64,000 nt of DNA, from the NCBI GenBank assembly GCA_020636215.1, contig JACJYG010000006.1, forward strand, positions 558,001-622,000. The letters are read 5' to 3'. The stretch comes from Lewinellaceae bacterium. Lineage in GTDB: Bacteria > Bacteroidota > Bacteroidia > Chitinophagales > Saprospiraceae. The notes under the pieces are model-generated. The model saw nothing but the letters and a program-made list of their open reading frames with translations. It did not search any database and was not told the DNA's origin. This document shows, one piece after another, positions 9,663-18,610 of this stretch. The position numbers and the translations under genes are program-made. Positions within the stretch are counted from its first letter, which is position 1. Every line of letters begins with the position of its first letter.

Positions 9663-11738
9663 ATGGCAATCAAGAGTAGATCAGACCTCAAAGGCTTATT
9701 TATGAACGGCTCCAGGCCGTCACAAAAGGAATTTGCCAACCTCATTGATTCCATGTTAAATAAGCGGGATGACGCCTTCATGGGGAAATGGAAGCCCGGC
9801 GTCGTCTACCGGACCGGAGATGTGGTTGTCCATGAAAATGCCCTATGGGTGGTTCCCTACGACCGGGATGGGAAGGAACAGGAGATCTGTTCCAAAGTGG
9901 AACCCGGGGATAATAAAGAGTGGGACTCTCTGATCGTCCCTATCTCGGATAACGACTGGGAGGCCGATGAGGATACCGGCATTATGTACGCTAAGGTCTA
10001 TGGCTGCATCGGTATTGGCGCCCGCTTTCTGGAAACAGGGAACACACCGGAGGCCAAAATGGATATCGTTGAGGAAGAAAAGGCCCGGTACCTGATTTTG
10101 CCAAAATGCACAGATGATAAGGTGGCTCCCACGCTCAGCCTTTTCCAATTGGGAGAAGGCCCGGACAGAACCTATTTACTCACCGGGCTGGACAGCCAAG
10201 AGGCGGGTTTTACCAGTGATGCCCCCACTGGCTTTTTGTTCCGTCATAGCCTCCTTTGCGAAGAAGGAGAGGAAGCCGAACTGGACTTCCGCGACGGAGA
10301 TATCCTCATGGTCATTCAACCCATGGAAGATGGCCTGGCCCGCGTTGGCATCAGCACTGCTACTCCGGAGGCCATGCTGGACATCACAGACCAGAGAAAA
10401 GGCCAGTTCCTTTTCAACCCGGAAGATAAACAGGACCCGGCCTTTACCATCGTCAACCTCGACCCGGAAACCGATAAGAATTATCTGGCCACCGGGGTGG
10501 GGGCCTTTTGGGCCACCTATGTATCTGATGCTCCCAAAGGCTTCATTTTCCGTCATGGCGCCGATTATGGCCATTTCTGCGCCCATGAACAGGTCGACCA
10601 GGGCAAGGGCTTGATGGTTATTCGCTATAATGATCTGAACCAGCCCAGGGTAGGTATTGGCACAGAAGAGCCCTGTGCTATGCTGGATGTGACCGACCAG
10701 GAGAAAGGCCGCTTCGTCCTGCGGCCGGAGGAAAAAGACGCCCCGCTTTTTAATATCATCCGCCTGAGCCCCGCGGAAGGGCAACCATACCTGGCTAGCG
10801 GGCTGACGGCCGGCCGTGCAGAATGGATGACGAATTCGGAACAGGGCTTTGCCTTTAAAAGCGGGGAAAATTACGACGACCCCTGCTCAGGAACCGACCT
10901 GGCTGACGGTAAAACCCGAGTCGTCATTTTACCCGAAGGCCAGGTAGGGATCGGGGTGGAAGACCCGCCCGTGCGCCTGGAAGTCAGCGACGAGCGACAG
11001 AGCGGCAGTTTCCTCTTCAACCTCGACGACGGAGAGAATACGCCTAACCCCGCTCTTGGCATTGTCAACCTTCGCCCCGAAATCAGCAACTACTTCACCC
11101 TGGGCGCCAATAATGACACCTCCATTCTGATCACGAATGCGCCCTTTGGCTTTTCTTTCCGGATGGGAGGGGAGCCCGATGAGAATGATAACCCCATCAA
11201 TATCGATCAGTACAGTGAGACCCTGATGAACCTTCGCCCTGAAACCGAGGAGGATGGCACTATTTATCCGAAAGAGCTTCGGATCTTCCCCGAAGAGAAA
11301 GGGCACAAAAAGGGAGAGGTGCACATCAGGGGTAAAGTGGGCATCTTCCGTGCGCCCAAGAATTATGAGCTTGACCTTAAGGGCAACATGCGCTCCTATG
11401 GGCTTTATCTGAATACGGATACACAGAAAATGGACGATGTAAGCACCCTACGGGATGTGATGGACAAAGTACTTCGTTTGCGCCCGGTTTCCTTCAAATG
11501 GGACGCGTCAACGGGTTTTCAGCAGGAAGGAAAGCAATTTGGCCTGTTGGCTCACGAAGTAGAGGATGTTTTTCCCGAAGTCGTCAAGACCACCCCACGC
11601 GACCCTACCGAAGACCAGACCAAATCAGTAGCCTATCAAAATCTCGTGCCTGTGCTGATACAGGCTGTCAAGGAACAGCAACAAGTGATCGACGAACTGA
11701 AAAAACGAATTGAAGCGCTAGAGAACAAGACAACTTAA
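9663..11738 (+). CDS. Fibre-like protein with four tandem modules and C-terminal S74-type domain
   Basis: This 691-residue protein has three parts. The N-terminus (1-60) ends with a WKPGVVYRTGDVVVHENALW segment reminiscent of small carbohydrate-binding folds. Residues about 110-560 hold four diverged modules of roughly 110 residues, each opening with a VGIGTxxPxAMLDVTDQEKG-like strand and containing a FxFRxG turn. The C-terminus (about 595-690) resembles the S74 intramolecular chaperone of phage tail fibres, with LRPVSFKWD, QFGLLAHEVEDVFPE and a coiled-coil end. The serine-aspartate motif used for self-cleavage in S74 proteins is not evident at its start, so processing may not occur. Position suggests a peripheral tail fibre or receptor-binding component; this is inference. 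It lies 84 bp after the baseplate-J gene. Confidence 0.75.
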   Translation: MAIKSRSDLKGLFMNGSRPSQKEFANLIDSMLNKRDDAFMGKWKPGVVYRTGDVVVHENALWVVPYDRDGKEQEICSKVEPGDNKEWDSLIVPISDNDWEADEDTGIMYAKVYGCIGIGARFLETGNTPEAKMDIVEEEKARYLILPKCTDDKVAPTLSLFQLGEGPDRTYLLTGLDSQEAGFTSDAPTGFLFRHSLLCEEGEEAELDFRDGDILMVIQPMEDGLARVGISTATPEAMLDITDQRKGQFLFNPEDKQDPAFTIVNLDPETDKNYLATGVGAFWATYVSDAPKGFIFRHGADYGHFCAHEQVDQGKGLMVIRYNDLNQPRVGIGTEEPCAMLDVTDQEKGRFVLRPEEKDAPLFNIIRLSPAEGQPYLASGLTAGRAEWMTNSEQGFAFKSGENYDDPCSGTDLADGKTRVVILPEGQVGIGVEDPPVRLEVSDERQSGSFLFNLDDGENTPNPALGIVNLRPEISNYFTLGANNDTSILITNAPFGFSFRMGGEPDENDNPINIDQYSETLMNLRPETEEDGTIYPKELRIFPEEKGHKKGEVHIRGKVGIFRAPKNYELDLKGNMRSYGLYLNTDTQKMDDVSTLRDVMDKVLRLRPVSFKWDASTGFQQEGKQFGLLAHEVEDVFPEVVKTTPRDPTEDQTKSVAYQNLVPVLIQAVKEQQQVIDELKKRIEALENKTT

Positions 11739-11809
11739 GAACAGAACGCGAAGCAAGGTAACCACAAGGTTACTCATTCGGTTTATTCCCTTTTCAGAAA
11801 GCGAACTCC

Positions 11810-14800
11810 ATGGCTGACATCCTCACCATATCGAAGACGAAATCCAGCTTTCCGGACTACCTGGATTGGTCAAAACTGAGGGAACTCGGGATCAAACATA
11901 TCGAGCAACTCGGCAGCAGCCTTTGGACGGATTATAACCTGCACGATCCGGGCATCACTATTCTGGAGGTGCTATGCTATGCCCTTACCGACCTGGGTTA
12001 TCGTACCAATTTTGACATAAAGGACATCCTAACCCGCAGTGAAGCCCAGAAAGCGAAGGAAGCCCTTACAGCCTTCGGATCGCCCCGCGACAACAACTTT
12101 TTTACCGCTGCCGAGATACTGAGCTGCAACCCTGTTACCCTTACCGACCTGCGGAAACTGCTCATTGACATCAAAGGAGTGAAAAATGCATGGCTGGAAC
12201 CGGCAGAAAAGGGAGAGGCGCCTATTTGCCTCGACTTGGAAAGCCAGTCTTTAAAATTCCTGCGGCCCGGCATGGAAGGCAGCTGTTGTGAGGTAAGGTT
12301 GAGAGGGCTTTATGACGTTTGCATTGAACCCGAGCCGGTTTTTACCACCGACCCCTGCGGGCGCTCGTTTTTCTCTACGGAAGATATAATTGACGAAGTC
12401 AAAAAAGTGCTGCACCGGCACCGCAACCTTTGCGAAGATATCCGGGATGTTTTTGTGTTCAGAGAAGAGCAAATCGGATTGTGTACGGATATCGAGATCG
12501 CTCCTGATGCCGACCCCGAGGAAGTCCTGCTGGAGATATACAAAAAGCTGGAGGAATTCCTGTCACCCACCCTGCGCTTTTATACCCTGCAGGAGATGAT
12601 TGATAAAGGGAAGCGGGTAGAGGAAATATTCGAAGGGCGGCCGCTCAGCCCTATGAGCCATGGGTTTATCGACCCGGATGAGCTGGAAAAACTGGGCCAA
12701 CGCGGCAAGCTTTATGCTTCCGACCTCATTGAGCTCATCATGGATGTGCCCGGAGTGCTGGCTGTACACAAGTTTTTCTTCCAGAATTTCGTCAATGGCC
12801 TACCTCAGGCCAAGCCGGAGTCCTGGTGCCTTAAGCTGACGCCGAAGCACCGGCCCCATCTTACGCTGGAAAAAGGCAAGTCCACAATAAACTTTTTCAA
12901 AGGGAGCCTGCAGTATCCTGCTAACATCAGCGAGGTGGAACAGCGCTACCTGGAGGAACGCATAGCCAAAACCAAGGCACTGAAGGACCCCTACGAAATT
13001 GACCTGCCCATCCCGGAAGGCGCTTTCATGCCCCTGGATGATTATTATTCCATTCAGGAGGAATTCCCCCTCACCTATGGTATTGGAGCGGAAGGTATCA
13101 AGGGCATTCCAACCCGCCTGCGGCAGGCTCAGGCTCATCAGCTGAAAGCCTATTTGTTGTTCTTCGACCAGATCCTGGCCAATTACCTGTCTCAACTAGC
13201 CCATATCCGTGATCTCTTTGCAGTGCGGACGGATGCTCATCCCCTGCGGCAGGAGGGAGATGGCGCTCACACTTATTTTGCTAATTTGTTGAGCGAAGTG
13301 CCGGGAGTAGAAGAACTGATCCGTAATTTCAACGGTTGCCCCGCTGATGAAGGCTACCTTCCCGTCCCGGAAAATTATCCGGATTATCTGCGTTTCATCA
13401 CCGAAAGCCTGAAAACCTATCGGGAACGGCGCAACCGTTTCCTGGACCATCTCCTGGCGCGTTTTTCGGAATCCTTTGCGGATTACGTCCTATTAATGTT
13501 TAAGGTAGAGGGGCAACGCCATAGCCTGGAAAAGATCATTCAGGACAAGGCCGATTTCCTGGAACATTACCCGGAGATCAGCCGCGACCGGGGCAAGGCC
13601 TTTAATTACCGTCCCAAGCCGGAATTCCCTGGGCAGGAGCCTGGAGCGCTGCTTTGGGATAACCAAAACATTTCGGGCCTGGAAAGGCGGGTGTCCAAAT
13701 TGCTGGGCATCGATGAAGCCCAGGTTGGCCGCCATACCCTTTCTCCAACGGAAGTGGTTGAACTGTCGGAAGGCTGGCGCTTTCAACTGATAGATGCCGC
13801 CAGTTCGGAAGTATGGATACAGAGTACTTCCGTTTTCCCCACCGAAGAAGCGGCCAGCCAGGCCCTGGGCAACTTTTTGGAAAAAGCGGCCTCCGAGTCC
13901 AATTATCGCCGGCTGGATATCTCCGATGGTACGGAGAAGGCATATAGCTTCCTTCTGGTAGATGCGCAAAACCTTCCGATTGCAGAATGCCTACGCCGCT
14001 ATTCTGACGAGCAGGCCCGCAATCTGGCCCTTCAGCTCCTCATCGGCCGGGTTCAGCTGCGAGGCCTGGTGTGCACAGTAGTCCAGGCTCAGGAATGTTT
14101 CTTTTTCTACTTACTGGCCCCGGAAGAAGGCTGGCCATTGTTGACAGGGGAGGAGGTACTCTTCGTTAGCCACCGTGGATATAAAACCGCTGCTGAGGCG
14201 GAAACTGCCCTGCAACAATTTTTGGAGCTGGCCATTCACCATGAAAACTACGTACTGGAGGCGGAAGACACCAATGGCCCTTATGGGTTTTACCTTCAGG
14301 GGGAAACCGGTCCGCCGTTGGCAGATCATCCCGAAAGTTATCAAACCGATCAGGAACGCGATGCCCGCCTGCAAGCGATCATTTACTACCTGAATGGGGA
14401 AGAACCCCGATTTGGAGTGGACGAAGTAGCCCCGGGCCGGTTCCGGTTCGAGGTCAAAGAAGCCTCCGGCACCTTGCTCTTTTTAAGTGCCCAGGAATAC
14501 CCCACTGAGGCGGAAGCGAGGGCTGGTTTTCACCTATTGCAAAAGCTGGCGCGCTACCGCGGTTATTATAATATGATTGACGATATCACCGGAGAGCAGC
14601 CCTTTAGTTTCGAACTGGAGGACCGCCGCGGCAATCCCCTGGCTTTTCACCCGGCTTCTTATGCCACGGACTGCGAGCGCGACCTGGTGATGGACGCTAT
14701 CATTTACGCAGCCACTAATGAAGAGAAAAGTGCGCATATCCTTCCACAGGGGGACGAGTTCATCTACCAGCTTCGTGACAAGGAGGGTAAGGTGCTCATG

Positions 14801-17800
14801 CAAAGTACCGCTGCGTATCCTGACGAACCTGCTGCTGAAGCAGCATGGCGGGATTTCATGGCCTATGCCGACGCCGAGGAAAATTTCCACTTGATAACCC
14901 AGGATGGAGAGCCCAAACCTTATACTTTTGAACTGCGTAATCCCGAAGGGGAACCTATTGCTTTTCACCCTTATTCCTACGAATTCGAGGCCGAACGGGC
15001 AACAGCACTGAGAGCCGTAACCAACTTTGTTTGCTACACCTCATTCCTGGTTTACATCTCCGGAGATCCCGGAGAATATTACTTCCTGTTACTTGGAGAA
15101 GACGGCCGGGAATTGCTCCGCAGCGCCCGGCCCTATCCTGGCCGGGAGGCCGCCCGGATGGCGTTCTATGAATTCCTGCCCTGGGGCCGGGAGTTCGCAA
15201 ACTACGCTCCGCTAACCGGTAGTGGTTTTGAAGTGCGCAATGATTCAGGGGAAGCGCTGGCGAAGAACACGGAAGAATATGCTGATGAAGAAGCCCGCGA
15301 AGCAGCTATGGTAATGGTATTGGCTAATCTGAGGGAGGACCCCGTCCAAACTGAAGTTGTCAATACTGAAGGCGTATATCGGGTACAAATAATGGATGCC
15401 GACGGGGAGGTGGCCTTTCAGGGGCAACAGGCCTTCTATTCCCGCGCGGAGGCAGAAATGGGCCGGCAGGCGCTCCTGGAACTTGGCACTAAGCCTGAGA
15501 ACTACGAACGCCATACGGAAAGTAAAGGGAGCTGTATGTTCAGCTTCCGGCTGCTGGGCGAATCCGGAGAGATAGCGGCAGTCCATCCCCGAGCTTATCC
15601 CGATGCCCAAAGCCGCGATGCCGCCATGTCGGTTTTATTCGCTTATCTGGCCGCCGCCGAACACCTGGAGGATGAGGCCCTTAAAGTGATCGATCATTAT
15701 CTGTTTGAATTGCGGGACAAGCAGGGCCAGGCACTGCTGCGCAGCGCCCGGGCCTATCCTGCTGAGCAGGATGCTCAGGAGGCTTTCATGCTGATGCTTG
15801 CCAGGGCCGGGGCCTTGGAAAATTTCCAGGATGCTCCAGGCCATTCTACTGGTTGGTATCGTTTTCAGGTCACCGATACGGCAGGCCAAGCTCTGGCGTA
15901 TTCCGCGCAGGAATATCCCACCGAAGAAGAGCGGGATCAGGCACAATGGGAGGCCTACTATGCCATTCGCCTGAAAGGCCTGGGATTCCGGGTGGATATC
16001 GAAAGCACTGGCTATTACTTTGTCCTCCTGGATCATGCCGGCAATGATCTTCTGCAAAGCCAGGCGGTTTTCCCCGATCAGGAATTCGCCCTTGCTGCAA
16101 TGCTGGCTGCTTTTGAAAAAGCCGGCAGCCGGGACAATTACCATCTGGCAAATGATGAGAGCATGGGCCAGTATTCTTTTGTGCTGGCGGGTGAAACAGG
16201 CGAGATGCTGGCCGCTTATCCTGGCTTTTTCCCATCGGATACGGCCCGAGATCAGGCTCTGGATAATTTCCTTGATTATTTTTCCGGGCTTGGACTGGAA
16301 CCGGTTTACATTCCGGTGCCGGGCGCCTATACTTTTGAGATCAAGGATTTTACCGGCCGTGTTCTCCTGGAATTCGACATTGATTTTCAGGATGAAACCT
16401 CTGCCCGGCTTTATTATTACCAAACCTTCCTGCCTCTTTGTATTGATGAAAATAATTATCGCCTGGAGTACAACAACCAACTCTGTTATTATACTATTTC
16501 GTTGTATGCCACGCCTCATGCCGCCCAAGCCATTGCGCATCACCCCGCAATATTCCAAAGCCGCCGGGAGCGGGATACGGTGTTCCGGGAACTGCTTTAC
16601 CTGTTGCGGAGGCAGAATATCCGCTCTCTGCTGGAAGGAACAGATTGCGGCTTCTACTTTTTCCTGGAGCCCAATGGCGGAGGCTTTTCATTGAAAAGCT
16701 CCAATCGTTATGCTACCGAGATCCTGGCCCTGAAGTCCTGCCGGCAGGTTGCCGAATATCTGCGGGAAACGGGCGGGTGCCAGGCATGGGGTTCAGAGGA
16801 AGGGTATCATATCGGCATTCCTTCCCCTGATGGCGCCATGTTCGCAGTAAGTGAAGCACCTTTTATGGATGAGCCCGCTGCTTTGGCGGCTTGTGAGGCT
16901 TTGGGCACTGCTTTGGAAGCACCCTTAGATATTGGGGCAGGTTTGTTGTTCCGGCCTCGAGGCTATAGCTGCCGGGTTGTCGAAGGAGGGAAAGTATGGC
17001 TGGAGCGGCCCTGGAGAGCTATTTACAGTGTTTATCTTAAATGGCCTTTAGTTTATGATAGCCGGGGCCAGAGAGCCAAGGCAATTGAAGCCTTCGGTGC
17101 ATTCATCCAAGGGTTGCCGCCGGATTACAAACCGGAATATTATCTCCGAGAAGGCCCTTATTTCAAGTATTACCAGTTCGTGATTCCCTACGGAGAAACG
17201 GGGGAGTTCCTGTTTCTGGAAAGCACAGAAGCTCACCTTACGGAAGACGATGCCCGGGAGGCTTTTGCCGAAATGATTGACAGCTTGCAACAAGCAGGGG
17301 GGATAGAACTTAATATCCGCTTGCTAGATGATGAGGAAAACAGCCGCTTTGGTTTTGAAATCATCGACAGCAAAGGCCGGGAAGATGCTCTGGCAGCGGC
17401 CTGCACGGGCTGCCGGGAAATGCTGGAAGAGGGACAGAATAGCAGGCGATACCTCACTTTCTCTAACCGGGAGGATTGTTACTTCAGCTTCGAACTGGGG
17501 TATGGCTTGGGGGTGCAGCAGGAGAAGGGCCGCCTCATCGCTACTCATCCGCATTATTATCCCACGGAAGCGCTCCGGGAGGAAGCTATCGGGGCGCTGC
17601 AGTATTTCCTGGGCCGGGAAGGGATGCACCTGGTGGAGCATATCCTGCTGCGGCCCTTTAACGAAGGGTCACCGGACACCTATTATTTTGAGTTAGCTGA
17701 TGGGCAGATGGTGTTCTTCCGCAGCGTCTATCCTTACACCGTTGTTTCCGAGGCAGCCGCGGATTTTGACTATGTTCTTGGGGTGTTCACAGGGTATATC

Positions 17801-18610
17801 CCTGGAGGGGCCCTGCCTTCCGGCATTGAGTATGAGGAGCTTTCCCAATTAACGGCAGACACCGGCCTGGAAACCGGAGAAGGCCCTATTTACACCTATC
17901 GCATTGTGGATGTTGAAGGAAATGTCCTGGCGGAAACCTACCGTTGTTTCGCCGGGCAGGAAGGAGTAATGGCCGACCTGGAATACATCAAGGCCTTCCT
18001 GGAAACTCCGCCGGTTGATACCGGGGAGGCTCTGGAGACGGGCGCCGAAACATCAACCGGAGAGGCTCCGGAGGCAACTTTGTCGTTCATCGAAAATGCC
18101 GAGGCTCGTCAGGGCGCCATCAAGCCAGCGCCGCGCACTGCCAACGAACTGGTTCAGGATGCCCTGCTGGCGCCCATAGGCGATTGCGAAGGCCAGGATG
18201 GGGCGCCCTGCGGCGAGGGCAGCGACCCTTATTCTTTCCGGGCTTCCGTCATCCTGCCTTATTGGCCCGAGCGGTTCCGCAAGCCGGAATTCAGGGGCTT
18301 TATTGAAACGACCCTGCGCAAAGAAGCGCCGGCCCACGTTTTTCTACGCATCTGCTGGGTGGGGCCCTGCCAGATGCGGGCCTTCGAAACGGCCTACCGC
18401 AATTGGCTTGAAAACCTGGCCCTGGGCCGCGACAGTTGTGGCTATACCGCCGCCCTCAATGCTTTGACCGACATCTTGTTCCGCTTGCGGAATGTATATC
18501 CGGAAGCCCGCCTGGCGCCCTGCGAGGGTAGTGAAGAGGGGGCTGCTCCGGTTGTTCTCAATCAAACGGTTTTAGGTAACGCAAATTTTTCCAACGATGA
18601 TAACGGCTGA
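11810..18610 (+). CDS. Giant Afp12-like baseplate protein expanded by DUF1508-like repeats
   Basis: This 2266-residue protein has the Afp12-like baseplate opening YNLHDPGITILEVLCYAL (about residues 43-60) and a conserved region to about 650, including SGLERRVSKLLGID. A second conserved baseplate anchor, HLVEHILLRP, comes only at about 1940. Between them lie roughly a dozen pairs of about 50-residue units. One type reads like LLxSxxxYPxExxAxxAF, the other like LAFHPxSYxTxxERDxAL. Both resemble the YegP/DUF1508 hairpin-helix fold. The C-terminus has an acidic Gly/Glu/Thr-rich linker (around 2065-2100) and a final folded domain (SYSFRASVILPYWPERF-like segment onward). Homologues known to me have a much shorter middle. 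Role: baseplate wedge partner of the gp6-like protein; the repeats may form an outward-facing rod or collar (inference). Confidence 0.8.
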   Translation: MADILTISKTKSSFPDYLDWSKLRELGIKHIEQLGSSLWTDYNLHDPGITILEVLCYALTDLGYRTNFDIKDILTRSEAQKAKEALTAFGSPRDNNFFTAAEILSCNPVTLTDLRKLLIDIKGVKNAWLEPAEKGEAPICLDLESQSLKFLRPGMEGSCCEVRLRGLYDVCIEPEPVFTTDPCGRSFFSTEDIIDEVKKVLHRHRNLCEDIRDVFVFREEQIGLCTDIEIAPDADPEEVLLEIYKKLEEFLSPTLRFYTLQEMIDKGKRVEEIFEGRPLSPMSHGFIDPDELEKLGQRGKLYASDLIELIMDVPGVLAVHKFFFQNFVNGLPQAKPESWCLKLTPKHRPHLTLEKGKSTINFFKGSLQYPANISEVEQRYLEERIAKTKALKDPYEIDLPIPEGAFMPLDDYYSIQEEFPLTYGIGAEGIKGIPTRLRQAQAHQLKAYLLFFDQILANYLSQLAHIRDLFAVRTDAHPLRQEGDGAHTYFANLLSEVPGVEELIRNFNGCPADEGYLPVPENYPDYLRFITESLKTYRERRNRFLDHLLARFSESFADYVLLMFKVEGQRHSLEKIIQDKADFLEHYPEISRDRGKAFNYRPKPEFPGQEPGALLWDNQNISGLERRVSKLLGIDEAQVGRHTLSPTEVVELSEGWRFQLIDAASSEVWIQSTSVFPTEEAASQALGNFLEKAASESNYRRLDISDGTEKAYSFLLVDAQNLPIAECLRRYSDEQARNLALQLLIGRVQLRGLVCTVVQAQECFFFYLLAPEEGWPLLTGEEVLFVSHRGYKTAAEAETALQQFLELAIHHENYVLEAEDTNGPYGFYLQGETGPPLADHPESYQTDQERDARLQAIIYYLNGEEPRFGVDEVAPGRFRFEVKEASGTLLFLSAQEYPTEAEARAGFHLLQKLARYRGYYNMIDDITGEQPFSFELEDRRGNPLAFHPASYATDCERDLVMDAIIYAATNEEKSAHILPQGDEFIYQLRDKEGKVLMQSTAAYPDEPAAEAAWRDFMAYADAEENFHLITQDGEPKPYTFELRNPEGEPIAFHPYSYEFEAERATALRAVTNFVCYTSFLVYISGDPGEYYFLLLGEDGRELLRSARPYPGREAARMAFYEFLPWGREFANYAPLTGSGFEVRNDSGEALAKNTEEYADEEAREAAMVMVLANLREDPVQTEVVNTEGVYRVQIMDADGEVAFQGQQAFYSRAEAEMGRQALLELGTKPENYERHTESKGSCMFSFRLLGESGEIAAVHPRAYPDAQSRDAAMSVLFAYLAAAEHLEDEALKVIDHYLFELRDKQGQALLRSARAYPAEQDAQEAFMLMLARAGALENFQDAPGHSTGWYRFQVTDTAGQALAYSAQEYPTEEERDQAQWEAYYAIRLKGLGFRVDIESTGYYFVLLDHAGNDLLQSQAVFPDQEFALAAMLAAFEKAGSRDNYHLANDESMGQYSFVLAGETGEMLAAYPGFFPSDTARDQALDNFLDYFSGLGLEPVYIPVPGAYTFEIKDFTGRVLLEFDIDFQDETSARLYYYQTFLPLCIDENNYRLEYNNQLCYYTISLYATPHAAQAIAHHPAIFQSRRERDTVFRELLYLLRRQNIRSLLEGTDCGFYFFLEPNGGGFSLKSSNRYATEILALKSCRQVAEYLRETGGCQAWGSEEGYHIGIPSPDGAMFAVSEAPFMDEPAALAACEALGTALEAPLDIGAGLLFRPRGYSCRVVEGGKVWLERPWRAIYSVYLKWPLVYDSRGQRAKAIEAFGAFIQGLPPDYKPEYYLREGPYFKYYQFVIPYGETGEFLFLESTEAHLTEDDAREAFAEMIDSLQQAGGIELNIRLLDDEENSRFGFEIIDSKGREDALAAACTGCREMLEEGQNSRRYLTFSNREDCYFSFELGYGLGVQQEKGRLIATHPHYYPTEALREEAIGALQYFLGREGMHLVEHILLRPFNEGSPDTYYFELADGQMVFFRSVYPYTVVSEAAADFDYVLGVFTGYIPGGALPSGIEYEELSQLTADTGLETGEGPIYTYRIVDVEGNVLAETYRCFAGQEGVMADLEYIKAFLETPPVDTGEALETGAETSTGEAPEATLSFIENAEARQGAIKPAPRTANELVQDALLAPIGDCEGQDGAPCGEGSDPYSFRASVILPYWPERFRKPEFRGFIETTLRKEAPAHVFLRICWVGPCQMRAFETAYRNWLENLALGRDSCGYTAALNALTDILFRLRNVYPEARLAPCEGSEEGAAPVVLNQTVLGNANFSNDDNG

